Origin: JAEUMW01 sp039807745
GTDB taxonomy: Bacteria > Pseudomonadota > Gammaproteobacteria > Burkholderiales > JAEUMW01
Direction of reading: 5' to 3'
DNA length: 13,858 bases
Assembly: GCA_039807745.1 (NCBI GenBank)
Contig: JBDHRV010000096.1
Location: 1-13,858, forward strand
The notes under the pieces are model-generated. The model was given only the letters and a program-made list of their open reading frames with translations, did not search any database and was not told the DNA's origin. Within the stretch, counting starts at the first letter, position 1. Each line of letters starts with the position of its first letter. Positions 1 to 8,543 of the stretch are shown here, one piece after another. Position numbers and translations under genes: made by a program.

Positions 1-38
1 ATCAGTGTGATCGTGATCTGCGGCTCGTACTTCGTCAT
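1..38 (-). CDS. Possible 5' end of a minus-strand gene leaving the window (partial)
   Basis: On the minus strand an ATG at 38 opens a frame reading MTKYEPQITITL up to the window edge. The same frame is open upstream to a TAA at 111-113 and there reads STQCPICLVEEGLVG, a protein-like stretch with a CPxC motif. The true start could therefore lie above the ATG, for instance at a GTG at 63-65. No good ribosome binding site precedes the ATG. The gene would run in the same direction as the RTX gene, about 150 bp beyond its stop. Too little is visible to name a family, and it may be chance. Confidence 0.25.
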   Translation of the reverse strand, partial: MTKYEPQITITL

Positions 39-189
39 GGCGCCGCTGGACGCGTCGACGACCACCCCGACGAGGCCTTCCTCGACCAGGCAGATCGGGC
101 ATTGCGTGCTTTACTCGCAGGGGCTACCGCTGCGGCGGGCGGCCCTGAGATCGCTGCCCCGGGCGCTAAGAAGGGGAATTCACGATCGA

Positions 190-2502
190 TCAGGCGAAGG
201 GGTGATCCGTCCGGCCCTCGAAATAGCCGGCCGTGAGGTAGTGAATCGTCGCCGCTTCGGTGTTCGCGCCGAAGGCGGCCTGCAGGTCCGCGTACTTCGC
301 GAGGTACTGCGTCGCGTCGAACAGGTCCGGGACGCGGTGCTCGGAGAAACCGGAGGCGAGGTAGTGGGTCGCCCCAGCATCCGCGTTCGCGCCGAACGCG
401 ACGATCAGATCGCCGTACGAGGCGATGTACTGCAGGCCGTCGAAGCTGGTGGTGCGACCCTCGAAGCGCCCAGCTTGGATATAGTGCGCGGCACCGGCAT
501 CCGCGTTCAGCCCCAGGACATTCACCAGATCACCGTAGGAGGCGATGTATTCCAGCCCGTCGAAGGTGACGGTCCGGCCTTCGGCATGGCCGGTCGTGGC
601 GAAGTGACTCAACCCGGCGGCTCCGTCGGCGCCGAACGCGGTCATGAGATCCGCATAGGACGCGAGATACTCCCGCGCGCTGTCCACGGTTGTCGTCGGT
701 AGCACGGCGTCCGCGAAGACGAGCGTTTCGATCCCCGCGAGGCGGTCTACGCCTTCCGCCGCGCTGGCCACCACCAGTTCGCCGCCGTTGCCCACCACCG
801 CGTAGAGCGACCGCGGTCCCACGTAGCTCGCGTAGTCGGCGCCGTCGCCGCCGTTGAGGAGATCGTTGCCCGGAGCGCCGAAGAGTCCATCGTCCCCCGC
901 CCCGCCAAACAGACGGTTCGCGCCGACATTGCCCGCGAGGATGTTCCCCAGGCTGTTGCCCGCGCCGTCGATGTCTGCGGCGCCCACGAGCGTGAGGTTC
1001 TCGACGTTCGCGGGGAGCGCAAGGGAGAGGGCAGACTCGACGGCGTCGACACCGCCGCCCGTAACGATAGCCGGCGTCGCCGCGAACACATCGGGGACAG
1101 TGTTCGGGAGCCCGGGCACGAGATCCGAGGCACTGCTGAGGAACGCGACGACGCTTCCATCGGCCGCGATGGCGGCTCCGAAGCTGTTGTCGTTCGGGTT
1201 CAGTCCGGCCTGGCCTTCGGAGACCCTGGTGAGGGCGCCGGTGACGAGGTCCTTCACGAAGATATCGGCGGTGGCCCCGTTGTCACCTGGCACCAGATTC
1301 GAGGCAACGCTGCGAAAGACCACGTATCGGCCGTCGGGCGAGATCTGCGGTGCATCGGCTGCGTTGTTGCCCTCGACGCCGTTCGTGGACGTCGACACGC
1401 GCGCGACGACACCCGTCTCGAGATCCTTGACGAAAATGTCGGAGACTGCATTCAGGTCGCCCGGAACGAGGTTGGAGGCAGCGCTCTGGAACGCGATAAG
1501 GCGCCCGTCCGCCGAGACCGACGGCGCGAAGCTCGAGTCGTTCGCCTGCCTGCCGTCCGACGCGGTGGAAACCAGCGCGATGGCGCCTGTCGCCTGGTTC
1601 TTCGCGAGGATCCCCGTCACCGCACCGGTGAAGCCCGGGACGAGATCGAACGCGTTGCTGCTGAATGCGACCACGCGCCCATCGCTCGAGATCGCCGCGT
1701 CACTGCTGCCGCCGACGGAGGAGATCCCCTGAGCATTGGACGAAGCGATGAAGATCGCACCCGTCTGCAGATCCTTCACGAAGACATCGGTGGAGACGTT
1801 CCGGTCGCCGGCGACCAGATTCGACGCGAGACTCGAAAAGGCAACGAATCGCGCATCGCCGGAGATCGCGGCGTCTACGCTCAAGTTGTTCGCCTCGACG
1901 CCACGGTCGCTGACCGATGCGCGGACTATGGCGCCGGTCGCGAGGTCCTTCACGAACACGTCGGTGACGAAGTTGCGATCGTCGGGCACGAGGTTCGTGG
2001 CATTGCTGAGAAACGCGACGTAGCGCGCGTCTGCGCCGATCGACGCGGCGAAGCTCGTGTCGTTGCCCTGGAGCCCGTTGACGTCGGTCGAAGCGCGCGC
2101 GACGGCGCCCGTCGTCAGATCCTTCACGAACACGTCCTGGACGACGTTTGACTCGCCCGGGACCAGGTTGGATGCGAGGCTGCCGAAAGCGACGAATCGA
2201 CCATCGGCAGAGATCGCCGGGTTGTAGCTCGTGTTGTTCCCTTGTGTGCCGTCCGCGGCCGCGGACACCCGCACGAGAGCAAGCGGATCGCGCGTCTCGA
2301 CGACGCGATCGCGGAAGTCGTCCACCCGGTAGGTGTCGTTCCCCGCGCCGCCCCGCAGATAGTCGGCGCCGATGCCGCCGTCGAGCAGATCCGCCCCGCC
2401 CTGGCCCACCAGCGCGTCATCGCCGGTCAGGCCGAACATCAGGTCATCGGCCGGGGTGCCCAGGAGGAGGTCGTTGCGGGGAGTGCCGATGATTGTCGCC
2501 AT
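190..2502 (-). CDS. RTX-type calcium-binding protein with seven-unit beta-propeller repeats and C-terminal tandem repeats
   Basis: This 770-residue protein has no N-terminal signal peptide. Residues 5-60 hold glycine/aspartate nonapeptide repeats such as GGIGADYLR and GGAGNDTYR, typical of RTX proteins that bind calcium and leave the cell by type I secretion. Residues 77-474 contain seven units of about 58 residues, each with an ISADGRFVAF-like strand, SNLVPGD and DVFVKDLxTGA. They resemble PD40/TolB-type propeller blades, and seven units would close a seven-bladed propeller. Residues 505-558 are a second RTX block (GGAGDDGLF, GGDGADYAS). Residues 611-767 are four repeats built on YIASYGDL, AFGAN and EGR. 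The ATG is preceded on its strand by GAAGG about 8 nt upstream. No type I transporter genes are nearby. Function is unknown; a secreted or surface protein is the inference. It could alternatively be called only an RTX or PD40-repeat protein. Confidence 0.9.
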   Translation of the reverse strand: MATIIGTPRNDLLLGTPADDLMFGLTGDDALVGQGGADLLDGGIGADYLRGGAGNDTYRVDDFRDRVVETRDPLALVRVSAAADGTQGNNTSYNPAISADGRFVAFGSLASNLVPGESNVVQDVFVKDLTTGAVARASTDVNGLQGNDTSFAASIGADARYVAFLSNATNLVPDDRNFVTDVFVKDLATGAIVRASVSDRGVEANNLSVDAAISGDARFVAFSSLASNLVAGDRNVSTDVFVKDLQTGAIFIASSNAQGISSVGGSSDAAISSDGRVVAFSSNAFDLVPGFTGAVTGILAKNQATGAIALVSTASDGRQANDSSFAPSVSADGRLIAFQSAASNLVPGDLNAVSDIFVKDLETGVVARVSTSTNGVEGNNAADAPQISPDGRYVVFRSVASNLVPGDNGATADIFVKDLVTGALTRVSEGQAGLNPNDNSFGAAIAADGSVVAFLSSASDLVPGLPNTVPDVFAATPAIVTGGGVDAVESALSLALPANVENLTLVGAADIDGAGNSLGNILAGNVGANRLFGGAGDDGLFGAPGNDLLNGGDGADYASYVGPRSLYAVVGNGGELVVASAAEGVDRLAGIETLVFADAVLPTTTVDSAREYLASYADLMTAFGADGAAGLSHFATTGHAEGRTVTFDGLEYIASYGDLVNVLGLNADAGAAHYIQAGRFEGRTTSFDGLQYIASYGDLIVAFGANADAGATHYLASGFSEHRVPDLFDATQYLAKYADLQAAFGANTEAATIHYLTAGYFEGRTDHPFA
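202..672 (-). repeat. Four tandem coding repeats of about 120 bp (C-terminal Y-I-A-S-Y-x-D-L units)
   Basis: Residues 611-767 of the RTX protein are four units of about 40 residues. Each starts with EYLASYADL, EYIASYGDL, QYIASYGDL or QYLAKYADL, continues with an FGA/LGLN segment and an H-[YF] pair, and mostly ends in EGRT. The first three are joined by an FDGL-like linker. At DNA level the motif recurs as degenerate GTACGAGGCGATGTA-like stretches near 415 and 535. The unit is familiar from the C-termini of other RTX and secreted bacterial proteins, but I cannot name it with certainty. Confidence 0.75.
1081..2274 (-). repeat. Seven tandem coding repeats of about 174 bp (propeller-like units)
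   Basis: Residues 77-474 of the RTX protein divide into seven units of about 58 residues, beginning near residues 77, 134, 192, 250, 308, 366 and 424. The unit consensus is RVS...G..GN..S..AAISADGRFVAF, then SxASNLVPGD and DxFVKDLxTGA. Unit four is the most divergent, with GILAKNQATGA in place of DVFVKDLxTGA. On DNA the KDL segment shows as TCCTTCACGAA-like words near 1250, 1770, 1945 and 2120, and as a diverged form near 1425. Confidence 0.75.
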
Positions 2503-2580
2503 CCTTGCCGCCTTCGAGTAGTGTCATCGAATCCGGAACATGCGCCCCGACATGCGCATTCCCCGGGGGCCGCGGGGTCG

Positions 2581-2614
2581 AGTATAAGACCCGCCCAACG
2601 GAACGAACGGTTCC
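2581..2614 (-). promoter_or_regulatory. Possible promoter and inverted repeat upstream of the RTX gene
   Basis: Reading the minus strand, TATACT (2581-2586) is a good -10 hexamer about 79 bp above the RTX start. Near the expected -35 position lies an inverted repeat, GGAAC-N5-GTTCC (2600-2614), which also contains GAAC-G-GTTC (2605-2613). No good -35 hexamer is present at 17 bp, so a promoter that depends on an activator binding the inverted repeat is one reading. This rests on sequence pattern alone. Confidence 0.3.
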
Positions 2615-2668
2615 AGGCGACAGACGGACGGCCGCGAGCGGATCTCGAAGTGGGACGCTCAGCAGTCT

Positions 2669-3334
2669 TCAATCCGGCCCGGAGGCGCTGCGGATCAGCG
2701 CCACGAGCAGGAAATAGAGCATGGCCGCGTTGCACAGGTGCCAGAGGAAATGGGTGCCGACCGGGAAGGCCGGGCAGACCGCCTCGTCGATCGTGCGCAA
2801 GACGAGCGAGACCGTGAAAACACCCGCGGCCAGGGCGAAGGCGCGTGCCTCGGGATCCTTGCGCGCGGCGAGAAAGACGGCCATCACGATGAGCGTTGCC
2901 CACGCGGGTCCGTAGAAGATGGATCCGTTCAGGAATTCCCGCGGAAATGCGGCGTTCACACCGAAGTTCAAGAGATGAAAGAGCGCGAAGAGCTCCAGCG
3001 TTCCGACCCATCGTGTGCGACCGATGCGGACCAGGAACGCGAGCAGGAACAGGTTGATGAACAGCAGGATAGGGATCTCGTCCGCGAACCTCGACCAGCG
3101 CGCGGCGAACGTGTGCCACAGCGCGCTCCCGACGCCGATGGCGAAGAGCAGCGTGATCAGAAGCAGCAGGTCCCAGCTGTTGCGCCACGCGAGTCGCGGC
3201 GCCTTGCGCCACTGCCGCAATGCCATCACCCCCGCCGCGATGAAGGCGAGGTTGGTGGCGGCATTGAGCGGCTCGTTCCAGAGACCGGGGCCGGTGCGTT
3301 CGCAATAGGCGTCCAGGAAGTCGATCGTGGTCAC
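2669..3334 (-). CDS. Alkaline-ceramidase-like membrane hydrolase (CREST superfamily)
   Basis: This 221-residue protein is mostly hydrophobic, with about seven membrane segments, matching the ceramidase family in length and layout. Known members hydrolyse the amide bond of ceramides using a zinc site inside the membrane. Visible family features are the N-terminal DAYCER and LWNEPLNAATNLAF segment (residues 8-31), S70-x3-H74 in GVGSALWHT, D85 eleven residues after H74, and H195-x3-H199 in GTHFLWH. The S, H, D, H, H set and its spacing fit the zinc site as I recall it from human ACER3. The start used is GTG at 3332-3334, which places DAYCER close to the N-terminus as in the family. The ribosome binding site is weak. 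The gene lies 166 bp above the RTX gene on the same strand. The substrate in this organism is unknown; the family call is firm, ceramide activity is inferred. Confidence 0.85.
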   Translation of the reverse strand: MTTIDFLDAYCERTGPGLWNEPLNAATNLAFIAAGVMALRQWRKAPRLAWRNSWDLLLLITLLFAIGVGSALWHTFAARWSRFADEIPILLFINLFLLAFLVRIGRTRWVGTLELFALFHLLNFGVNAAFPREFLNGSIFYGPAWATLIVMAVFLAARKDPEARAFALAAGVFTVSLVLRTIDEAVCPAFPVGTHFLWHLCNAAMLYFLLVALIRSASGPD

Positions 3335-3407
3335 GGGAACAATCCGAGTGACGTGTTTCTCTTAACGCAGACAGACCCGCATCTCGCGACGCGATACTAT
3401 TGGATAA

Positions 3408-3674
3408 ATGGCGAGTTGGCACATCCGAATCAACGGCACACCCTGGTGCTGCCGCGGCGACCTCGAACGAGATCCGTCGCCGACGGTTCGCTCCGCCTTG
3501 CTCAACGTCTGTTGCGGCCAGGGAAGCAAGGTGGACGCCCTGTGCCTCAAGGCCGCGCTGGCGGAAATGGGTTACGCCTGGGACGAGATCGAGATCGTAC
3601 AGAGCGCGTGCGAAATGAAGGAGTCGTCGGACGAGATGGACGCGCGGTCCGGGCAACGCGACGACAAGCCATGA
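3408..3674 (+). CDS. Small cysteine-rich hypothetical protein, overlapping the aldo/keto reductase start
   Basis: I do not recognise this 88-residue ORF. It has six cysteines, including two CC pairs (C14-C15 and C35-C36) plus C46 and C68, and an amphipathic middle stretch (residues 42-66). Its tail is charged and probably disordered. About five in six third codon positions are G or C, as expected for a real gene here, and the residue mix is not the arginine/serine-rich type of shadow frames. Its stop overlaps the reductase ATG as ATGA (3671-3674), and the reductase lacks a good ribosome binding site of its own, which fits translational coupling. TACTAT at 3395-3400 could be a -10 hexamer placing the transcript start almost at the ATG. 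It has no signal peptide or membrane segment. It could still be chance. Confidence 0.5.
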   Translation: MASWHIRINGTPWCCRGDLERDPSPTVRSALLNVCCGQGSKVDALCLKAALAEMGYAWDEIEIVQSACEMKESSDEMDARSGQRDDKP

Positions 3675-4642
3675 ACTACCGCCGTCTCGGCCACTCCGGT
3701 CTGCAGGTGAGCGAGCTTGCGCTCGGCTCGTGGGTCACCTACGCAAACCAGTTGGACATGGTCGCCGCGCGCGAGCTCATGGCCGCCGCCTTCGATGCCG
3801 GTGTCAATTTTTTCGACAACGCCGAGGCGTACGCCAACGGCCGCAGCGAAGAGATCATGGGATCGGTGCTGAAAGCGCTGCGCTGGCCGCGCATGAAGTA
3901 CATCGTGTCGACCAAACTCTACTGGGGCCTGGGCGAGGGGCCCAACGAAAAGAACACCCTCAACCGCAAGTATCTGCTGCACGCGATCGACGGCTCGCTG
4001 GCGCGGCTGCAGCTCGACTGCGTCGACCTCGTCTTCTGTCACCGGGCCGATCCCAATACGCCGATCGACGAGACCGTCTGGGCCATGCACGACATCATCG
4101 CGCGCGGCAAGGCGCTCTACTGGGGCACCAGCGAATGGCCGGCCACGTCGATCCGCGCCGCCTGGGAAATCGCCGAGCGCCATCACCTGCACAAGCCCGT
4201 CACCGAGCAGGCGCAGTACAACCTCTTCCACCGCCTGCGCGTGGAGTCGGAGTACGCACCGCTCTACAAGGACTTCGGTCTGGGGCTCACCACCTGGAGT
4301 CCGCTCGCTTCGGGGCTACTCAGCGGCAAGTATCGCCACGGCGTCCCCGCCGGCTCACGCGCGACGCTCGCGAGCTACGCCTTTCTGCGCGACGGACTCA
4401 CCGATCCGGTTCGTAACCGCGTCGTCGACGAGCTCGACGGGATCGCGCACGAACTGGGCTGCGCGCTCGCTCCGCTCGCAATCGCCTGGTGTCTCAGGAA
4501 CGCCAATGTCAGCAGCGTCATTCTCGGGGCGACCCGTTTCTCGCAGCTCGCGGAGAATCTCAAGGCGCTCGAGGTGCTGCCGAGGCTCACGACCGAGGTG
4601 ACGCAGCGCGTCGACGCGATCGTTAGCGAAAACGTCGACTGA
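3671..4642 (+). CDS. Aldo/keto reductase, Kv-beta-like family
   Basis: This 323-residue NADPH-dependent oxidoreductase would reduce aldehydes or ketones in the cytoplasm. The start MNYRRLGHSGLQVSELALGSW is the classic family N-terminus, so the ATG at 3671 is chosen although the frame is open much further upstream. The catalytic tetrad is visible as D49 (FFDNAEAY), Y54, K82 (STKLYW) and H124 (VFCHRAD). The cofactor-binding part includes TTWSPLASGLLSGKY and the SSVILGATRFSQLAENL segment near the C-terminus. Overall it resembles the voltage-gated potassium channel beta-subunit/YghZ branch, but it has the usual bacterial histidine at the fourth catalytic position. It overlaps the small upstream ORF by ATGA and converges with prfC, leaving 12 bp between stops. 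The substrate cannot be told from sequence. Confidence 0.93.
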   Translation: MNYRRLGHSGLQVSELALGSWVTYANQLDMVAARELMAAAFDAGVNFFDNAEAYANGRSEEIMGSVLKALRWPRMKYIVSTKLYWGLGEGPNEKNTLNRKYLLHAIDGSLARLQLDCVDLVFCHRADPNTPIDETVWAMHDIIARGKALYWGTSEWPATSIRAAWEIAERHHLHKPVTEQAQYNLFHRLRVESEYAPLYKDFGLGLTTWSPLASGLLSGKYRHGVPAGSRATLASYAFLRDGLTDPVRNRVVDELDGIAHELGCALAPLAIAWCLRNANVSSVILGATRFSQLAENLKALEVLPRLTTEVTQRVDAIVSENVD

Positions 4643-4654
4643 CGCGGCGCGCAG

Positions 4655-4659
<5 letters not shown>
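4638..4659. terminator. Weak hairpin spanning the two convergent stop codons
   Basis: CTGAC (4639-4643) can pair with GTCAG (4654-4658), extended inward by GCG/CGC with one unpaired A. The hairpin contains the stop codons of both the reductase and prfC. There is no T-run on either side, so it would be a poor intrinsic terminator. It is reported as a possible bidirectional element only. Confidence 0.25.
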
Positions 4660-6274
<1,615 letters not shown>

Positions 6275-6349
6275 GTTCTGGGTGTGGTGGCGCGTAACTT
6301 GACCGCGCGTGATGGGGCTGCGCCGCGGTTCGGGCCTGGGGAGCGCAGG

Positions 6350-6358
6350 ATTATAGCA
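6350..6358 (-). promoter_or_regulatory. Extended -10 promoter for prfC
   Basis: On the minus strand TGCTATAAT is a perfect extended -10 element (TGn followed by TATAAT). No good -35 hexamer lies 17 bp upstream, which suits an extended -10 promoter. Transcription would begin near 6343, giving a leader of about 69 nt before the prfC ATG at 6274. Confidence 0.55.
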
Positions 6359-6420
6359 GCGACGAAGCACCCACTCGCCCGCGCGCCGAAGCCCGACGCG
6401 CGCGCGACAGAAGAGGGCGG

Positions 6421-8181
6421 CTACTGCCGCTCGATCAGTGCGGCGATTTGCCCGGCCTCGACTGGCGGGCTGAAGAGATACCCTTGAGCAAAGTCGCAGC
6501 CTGAGCGGTTGAGGAACGCCTTCTGGTCGTCGGACTCGACGCCCTCGGCGACGACTTTGATTTCAAGGCTGCGCGCGAGCGCGATGATCGCTTCGACGAT
6601 CGCCGCATCGTCGCTGTCGATGGCGATGTCGCGCACGAACGAGCGATCGATCTTGAGGACGTCCAGAGGGAAGCGCTTGAGGTAGCTGAGACTCGAGTAG
6701 CCGGTGCCGAAGTCGTCGACCGAAATGCTGATGCCCCGTGCCTTCAGCTCGCCGAGCGCCGCGATTGCGCTCTCCGCGTTTTCCATGACGTCGCTCTCGG
6801 TGATCTCGAGCTCGAGGCACTGCGGCGGAACGCCCGCCTCCGACAGGATGCGATGAATGGTTTCGGCAAGGTTGCGCTGGCGGAACTGGCAGGCGGACAG
6901 ATTGACCGCAACGGGCAGGTCGATGCCGAGGGCGCGCCAGGTGCTGATCTGCTCGCAAGCGGTCCGCAGCACCCACTCGCCGATCGGAATGATGAGACCG
7001 GTTTCTTCCGCAATCGGAATGAAGCGCTCCGGCGAAACCCAGCCGAGAACGGGATGTTGCCAGCGCAGGAGCGCCTCGACACCGATGATCTTGCCGCTCG
7101 CGAGATCGATCTTGGGCTGATAGAGCAGATGCAGCTCGTTGCGCTGCTCGGCCACGCGCAGGCCCTGCTCGAGCGTAAGCCGCTCCTGCGCCTGTACGTT
7201 GAGATCCGAGGTATAGAACTGGTAGTTGTCGCCGCCGTGCCGCTTCGCGCTGTACATGGCCGCGTCCGCGTTGCGGATCAGCGCATCGGCGTCCGCTGCA
7301 TCGGTGGGATAGATGCTCACGCCGATGCTCGCCGACATGAACACCTCCTGCCCCATCAGCTCGGTCGGGCGGGCGAGGCCGTCCAGAATCTTCCGCGCCG
7401 CAGAGGCAGCGCCACGCGCATCGCCCAGGTTGGACAGCACCACCATGAACTCGTCCCCGCCTAGTCGGGCAACCGTGTCGCCTTCGCGCATGCAGCCCGC
7501 CAGCCGCGTGGCGGCCTCCCGCAGCATCTGATCACCGGCGGCATGGCCGAGCGTGTCGTTCACCACCTTGAGGCGGTCGAGGTCGATGAAGAGCGCGCCA
7601 ACGAGATGTCCGTGGCGGCGCGCCTGTGCCAGCGCGACGTCGAGCCGATCGCCCAGCAGCGAGCGGTTCGGCAGATCGGTGAGGAAGTCGTGATGGGCGA
7701 GGTGCTCGATCCGCCGCTCCGCCGCCTTGCGTCGAGTGATGTCGCGCGACGTGAGAACGATGCCGCGGACATGTGGGTAGTCGAGCAGGTTGTTGCCCAC
7801 TGCCTCGAGCCAGATCCATGAGCCGTCCGCATGCCGGTAGCGGAACTCGATCGGCATAGGCTCCGTCCTGCCGTGCACCACGATCTCGAAGGCCTTGCGC
7901 ACGCGGGCGACGTCGCGGGGATGAATCGACTCCCACGGACTGTGGCCGATCAGCGCGCCAGGCGGGCGACCCAGCAAGCGCGAGGCTGAAGGCGCTTCGA
8001 AGGTCGTGGTTCCGTCTACATCGTGGATGGTGATGATGTCCGCGGAGTTCTGGACCAGTGCCCTGAAGCGGGCGTCCGAATCCTTCGGCACCGGAGCCAG
8101 GTTGCGGGTCACCCTGGCGCGGGACGACCATCGTCCGGGCGCGGTGGGCAGAATCAAAACACTGCAGTTTGCGTCGTCCAT
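6421..8181 (-). CDS. PAS-GGDEF-EAL cyclic-di-GMP signalling protein
   Basis: This 586-residue soluble protein has a PAS sensor domain (about residues 36-155, ending in the VLTSRDITRRKAAE linker), a GGDEF domain (about 158-325) and an EAL domain (about 335-583). GGDEF synthesises and EAL degrades cyclic di-GMP, the second messenger that switches between motile and surface-attached life. GGDEF is intact (241-245), and an RxxD inhibitory site (REGD, 232-235) sits five residues before it. The EAL domain keeps its key residues: E369 of EAL, N427 in NLSA, E462 in TES, D489-D490 of DDFGTG, K510 and E546 of EGVES. Both activities are therefore possible. No membrane segment is seen, so the PAS domain probably reads a cytoplasmic signal. 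The N-terminal 35 residues look unstructured and the ATG at 8181 has a weak ribosome binding site, so the true start could be internal. Confidence 0.93.
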   Translation of the reverse strand: MDDANCSVLILPTAPGRWSSRARVTRNLAPVPKDSDARFRALVQNSADIITIHDVDGTTTFEAPSASRLLGRPPGALIGHSPWESIHPRDVARVRKAFEIVVHGRTEPMPIEFRYRHADGSWIWLEAVGNNLLDYPHVRGIVLTSRDITRRKAAERRIEHLAHHDFLTDLPNRSLLGDRLDVALAQARRHGHLVGALFIDLDRLKVVNDTLGHAAGDQMLREAATRLAGCMREGDTVARLGGDEFMVVLSNLGDARGAASAARKILDGLARPTELMGQEVFMSASIGVSIYPTDAADADALIRNADAAMYSAKRHGGDNYQFYTSDLNVQAQERLTLEQGLRVAEQRNELHLLYQPKIDLASGKIIGVEALLRWQHPVLGWVSPERFIPIAEETGLIIPIGEWVLRTACEQISTWRALGIDLPVAVNLSACQFRQRNLAETIHRILSEAGVPPQCLELEITESDVMENAESAIAALGELKARGISISVDDFGTGYSSLSYLKRFPLDVLKIDRSFVRDIAIDSDDAAIVEAIIALARSLEIKVVAEGVESDDQKAFLNRSGCDFAQGYLFSPPVEAGQIAALIERQ

Positions 8182-8543
8182 AGTACGGTCGAACTACGCA
8201 GGAAGCGTGCACCCGGCTGTCAAGCGCGTCGGGATCGACTCCGACCCGACCGGAAGCCCCTGCCATGTTGAAGTGTGGCCTACGGCGGGAGGTGACGTGC
8301 CGTGGCTCCCGCAGTCGCGACATGTCGACCGAACGACACGAGCGACGAGAATCCGATCACCGCTCGCGGCAAGGCAGTCGATTCATGCCCGCATTCATCG
8401 CTCGCCGGGCAGCCGTGGAAGCCTTCGTGTTACCTTCACCGGAAAACCACGGGAGCACGGCCTGCGGTCCAGAGAAAAGCGTCCCCGAACACGCTTTCGC
8501 CGTGTCGCTTCGAACCACCAGTCAGGTATTGGGCAGACGACCG
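8182..8543. other. 362-bp intergenic region between divergent genes, no gene found
   Basis: This stretch separates the c-di-GMP enzyme (minus) from the metallophosphoesterase (plus). A plus-strand frame is open from 8265 into the phosphoesterase, but the 93 extra residues it adds are rich in Arg, Ser and His and look like translated noncoding DNA. No RNA gene, clear hairpin terminator or good sigma-70 promoter was seen. GGTATT near 8525 is a possible but weak -10 hexamer. The region should hold the promoters of both genes. Confidence 0.5.

Noticed and set aside
190..2502. Tandem repeats considered as a CRISPR array or noncoding repeat array
   Set aside because: The repeats are degenerate at DNA level, in frame and conserved as protein, so they are coding repeats.
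2439..3656. 405-codon minus-strand frame overlapping the ceramidase-like gene
   Set aside because: It is out of frame with the conserved membrane protein, has no motif and is Arg-rich throughout.
2738..3670. Long upstream extension of the aldo/keto reductase frame
   Set aside because: The 311 extra residues are Arg/Glu/Gln-rich, run antisense to the ceramidase-like gene and have no domain, while the family N-terminus begins exactly at 3671.
8265..8543. 93-residue N-terminal extension of the metallophosphoesterase
   Set aside because: The composition is Arg/Ser/His-rich and not domain-like, with no good start signal. The ATG at 8544 is more likely, though the start is not certain.
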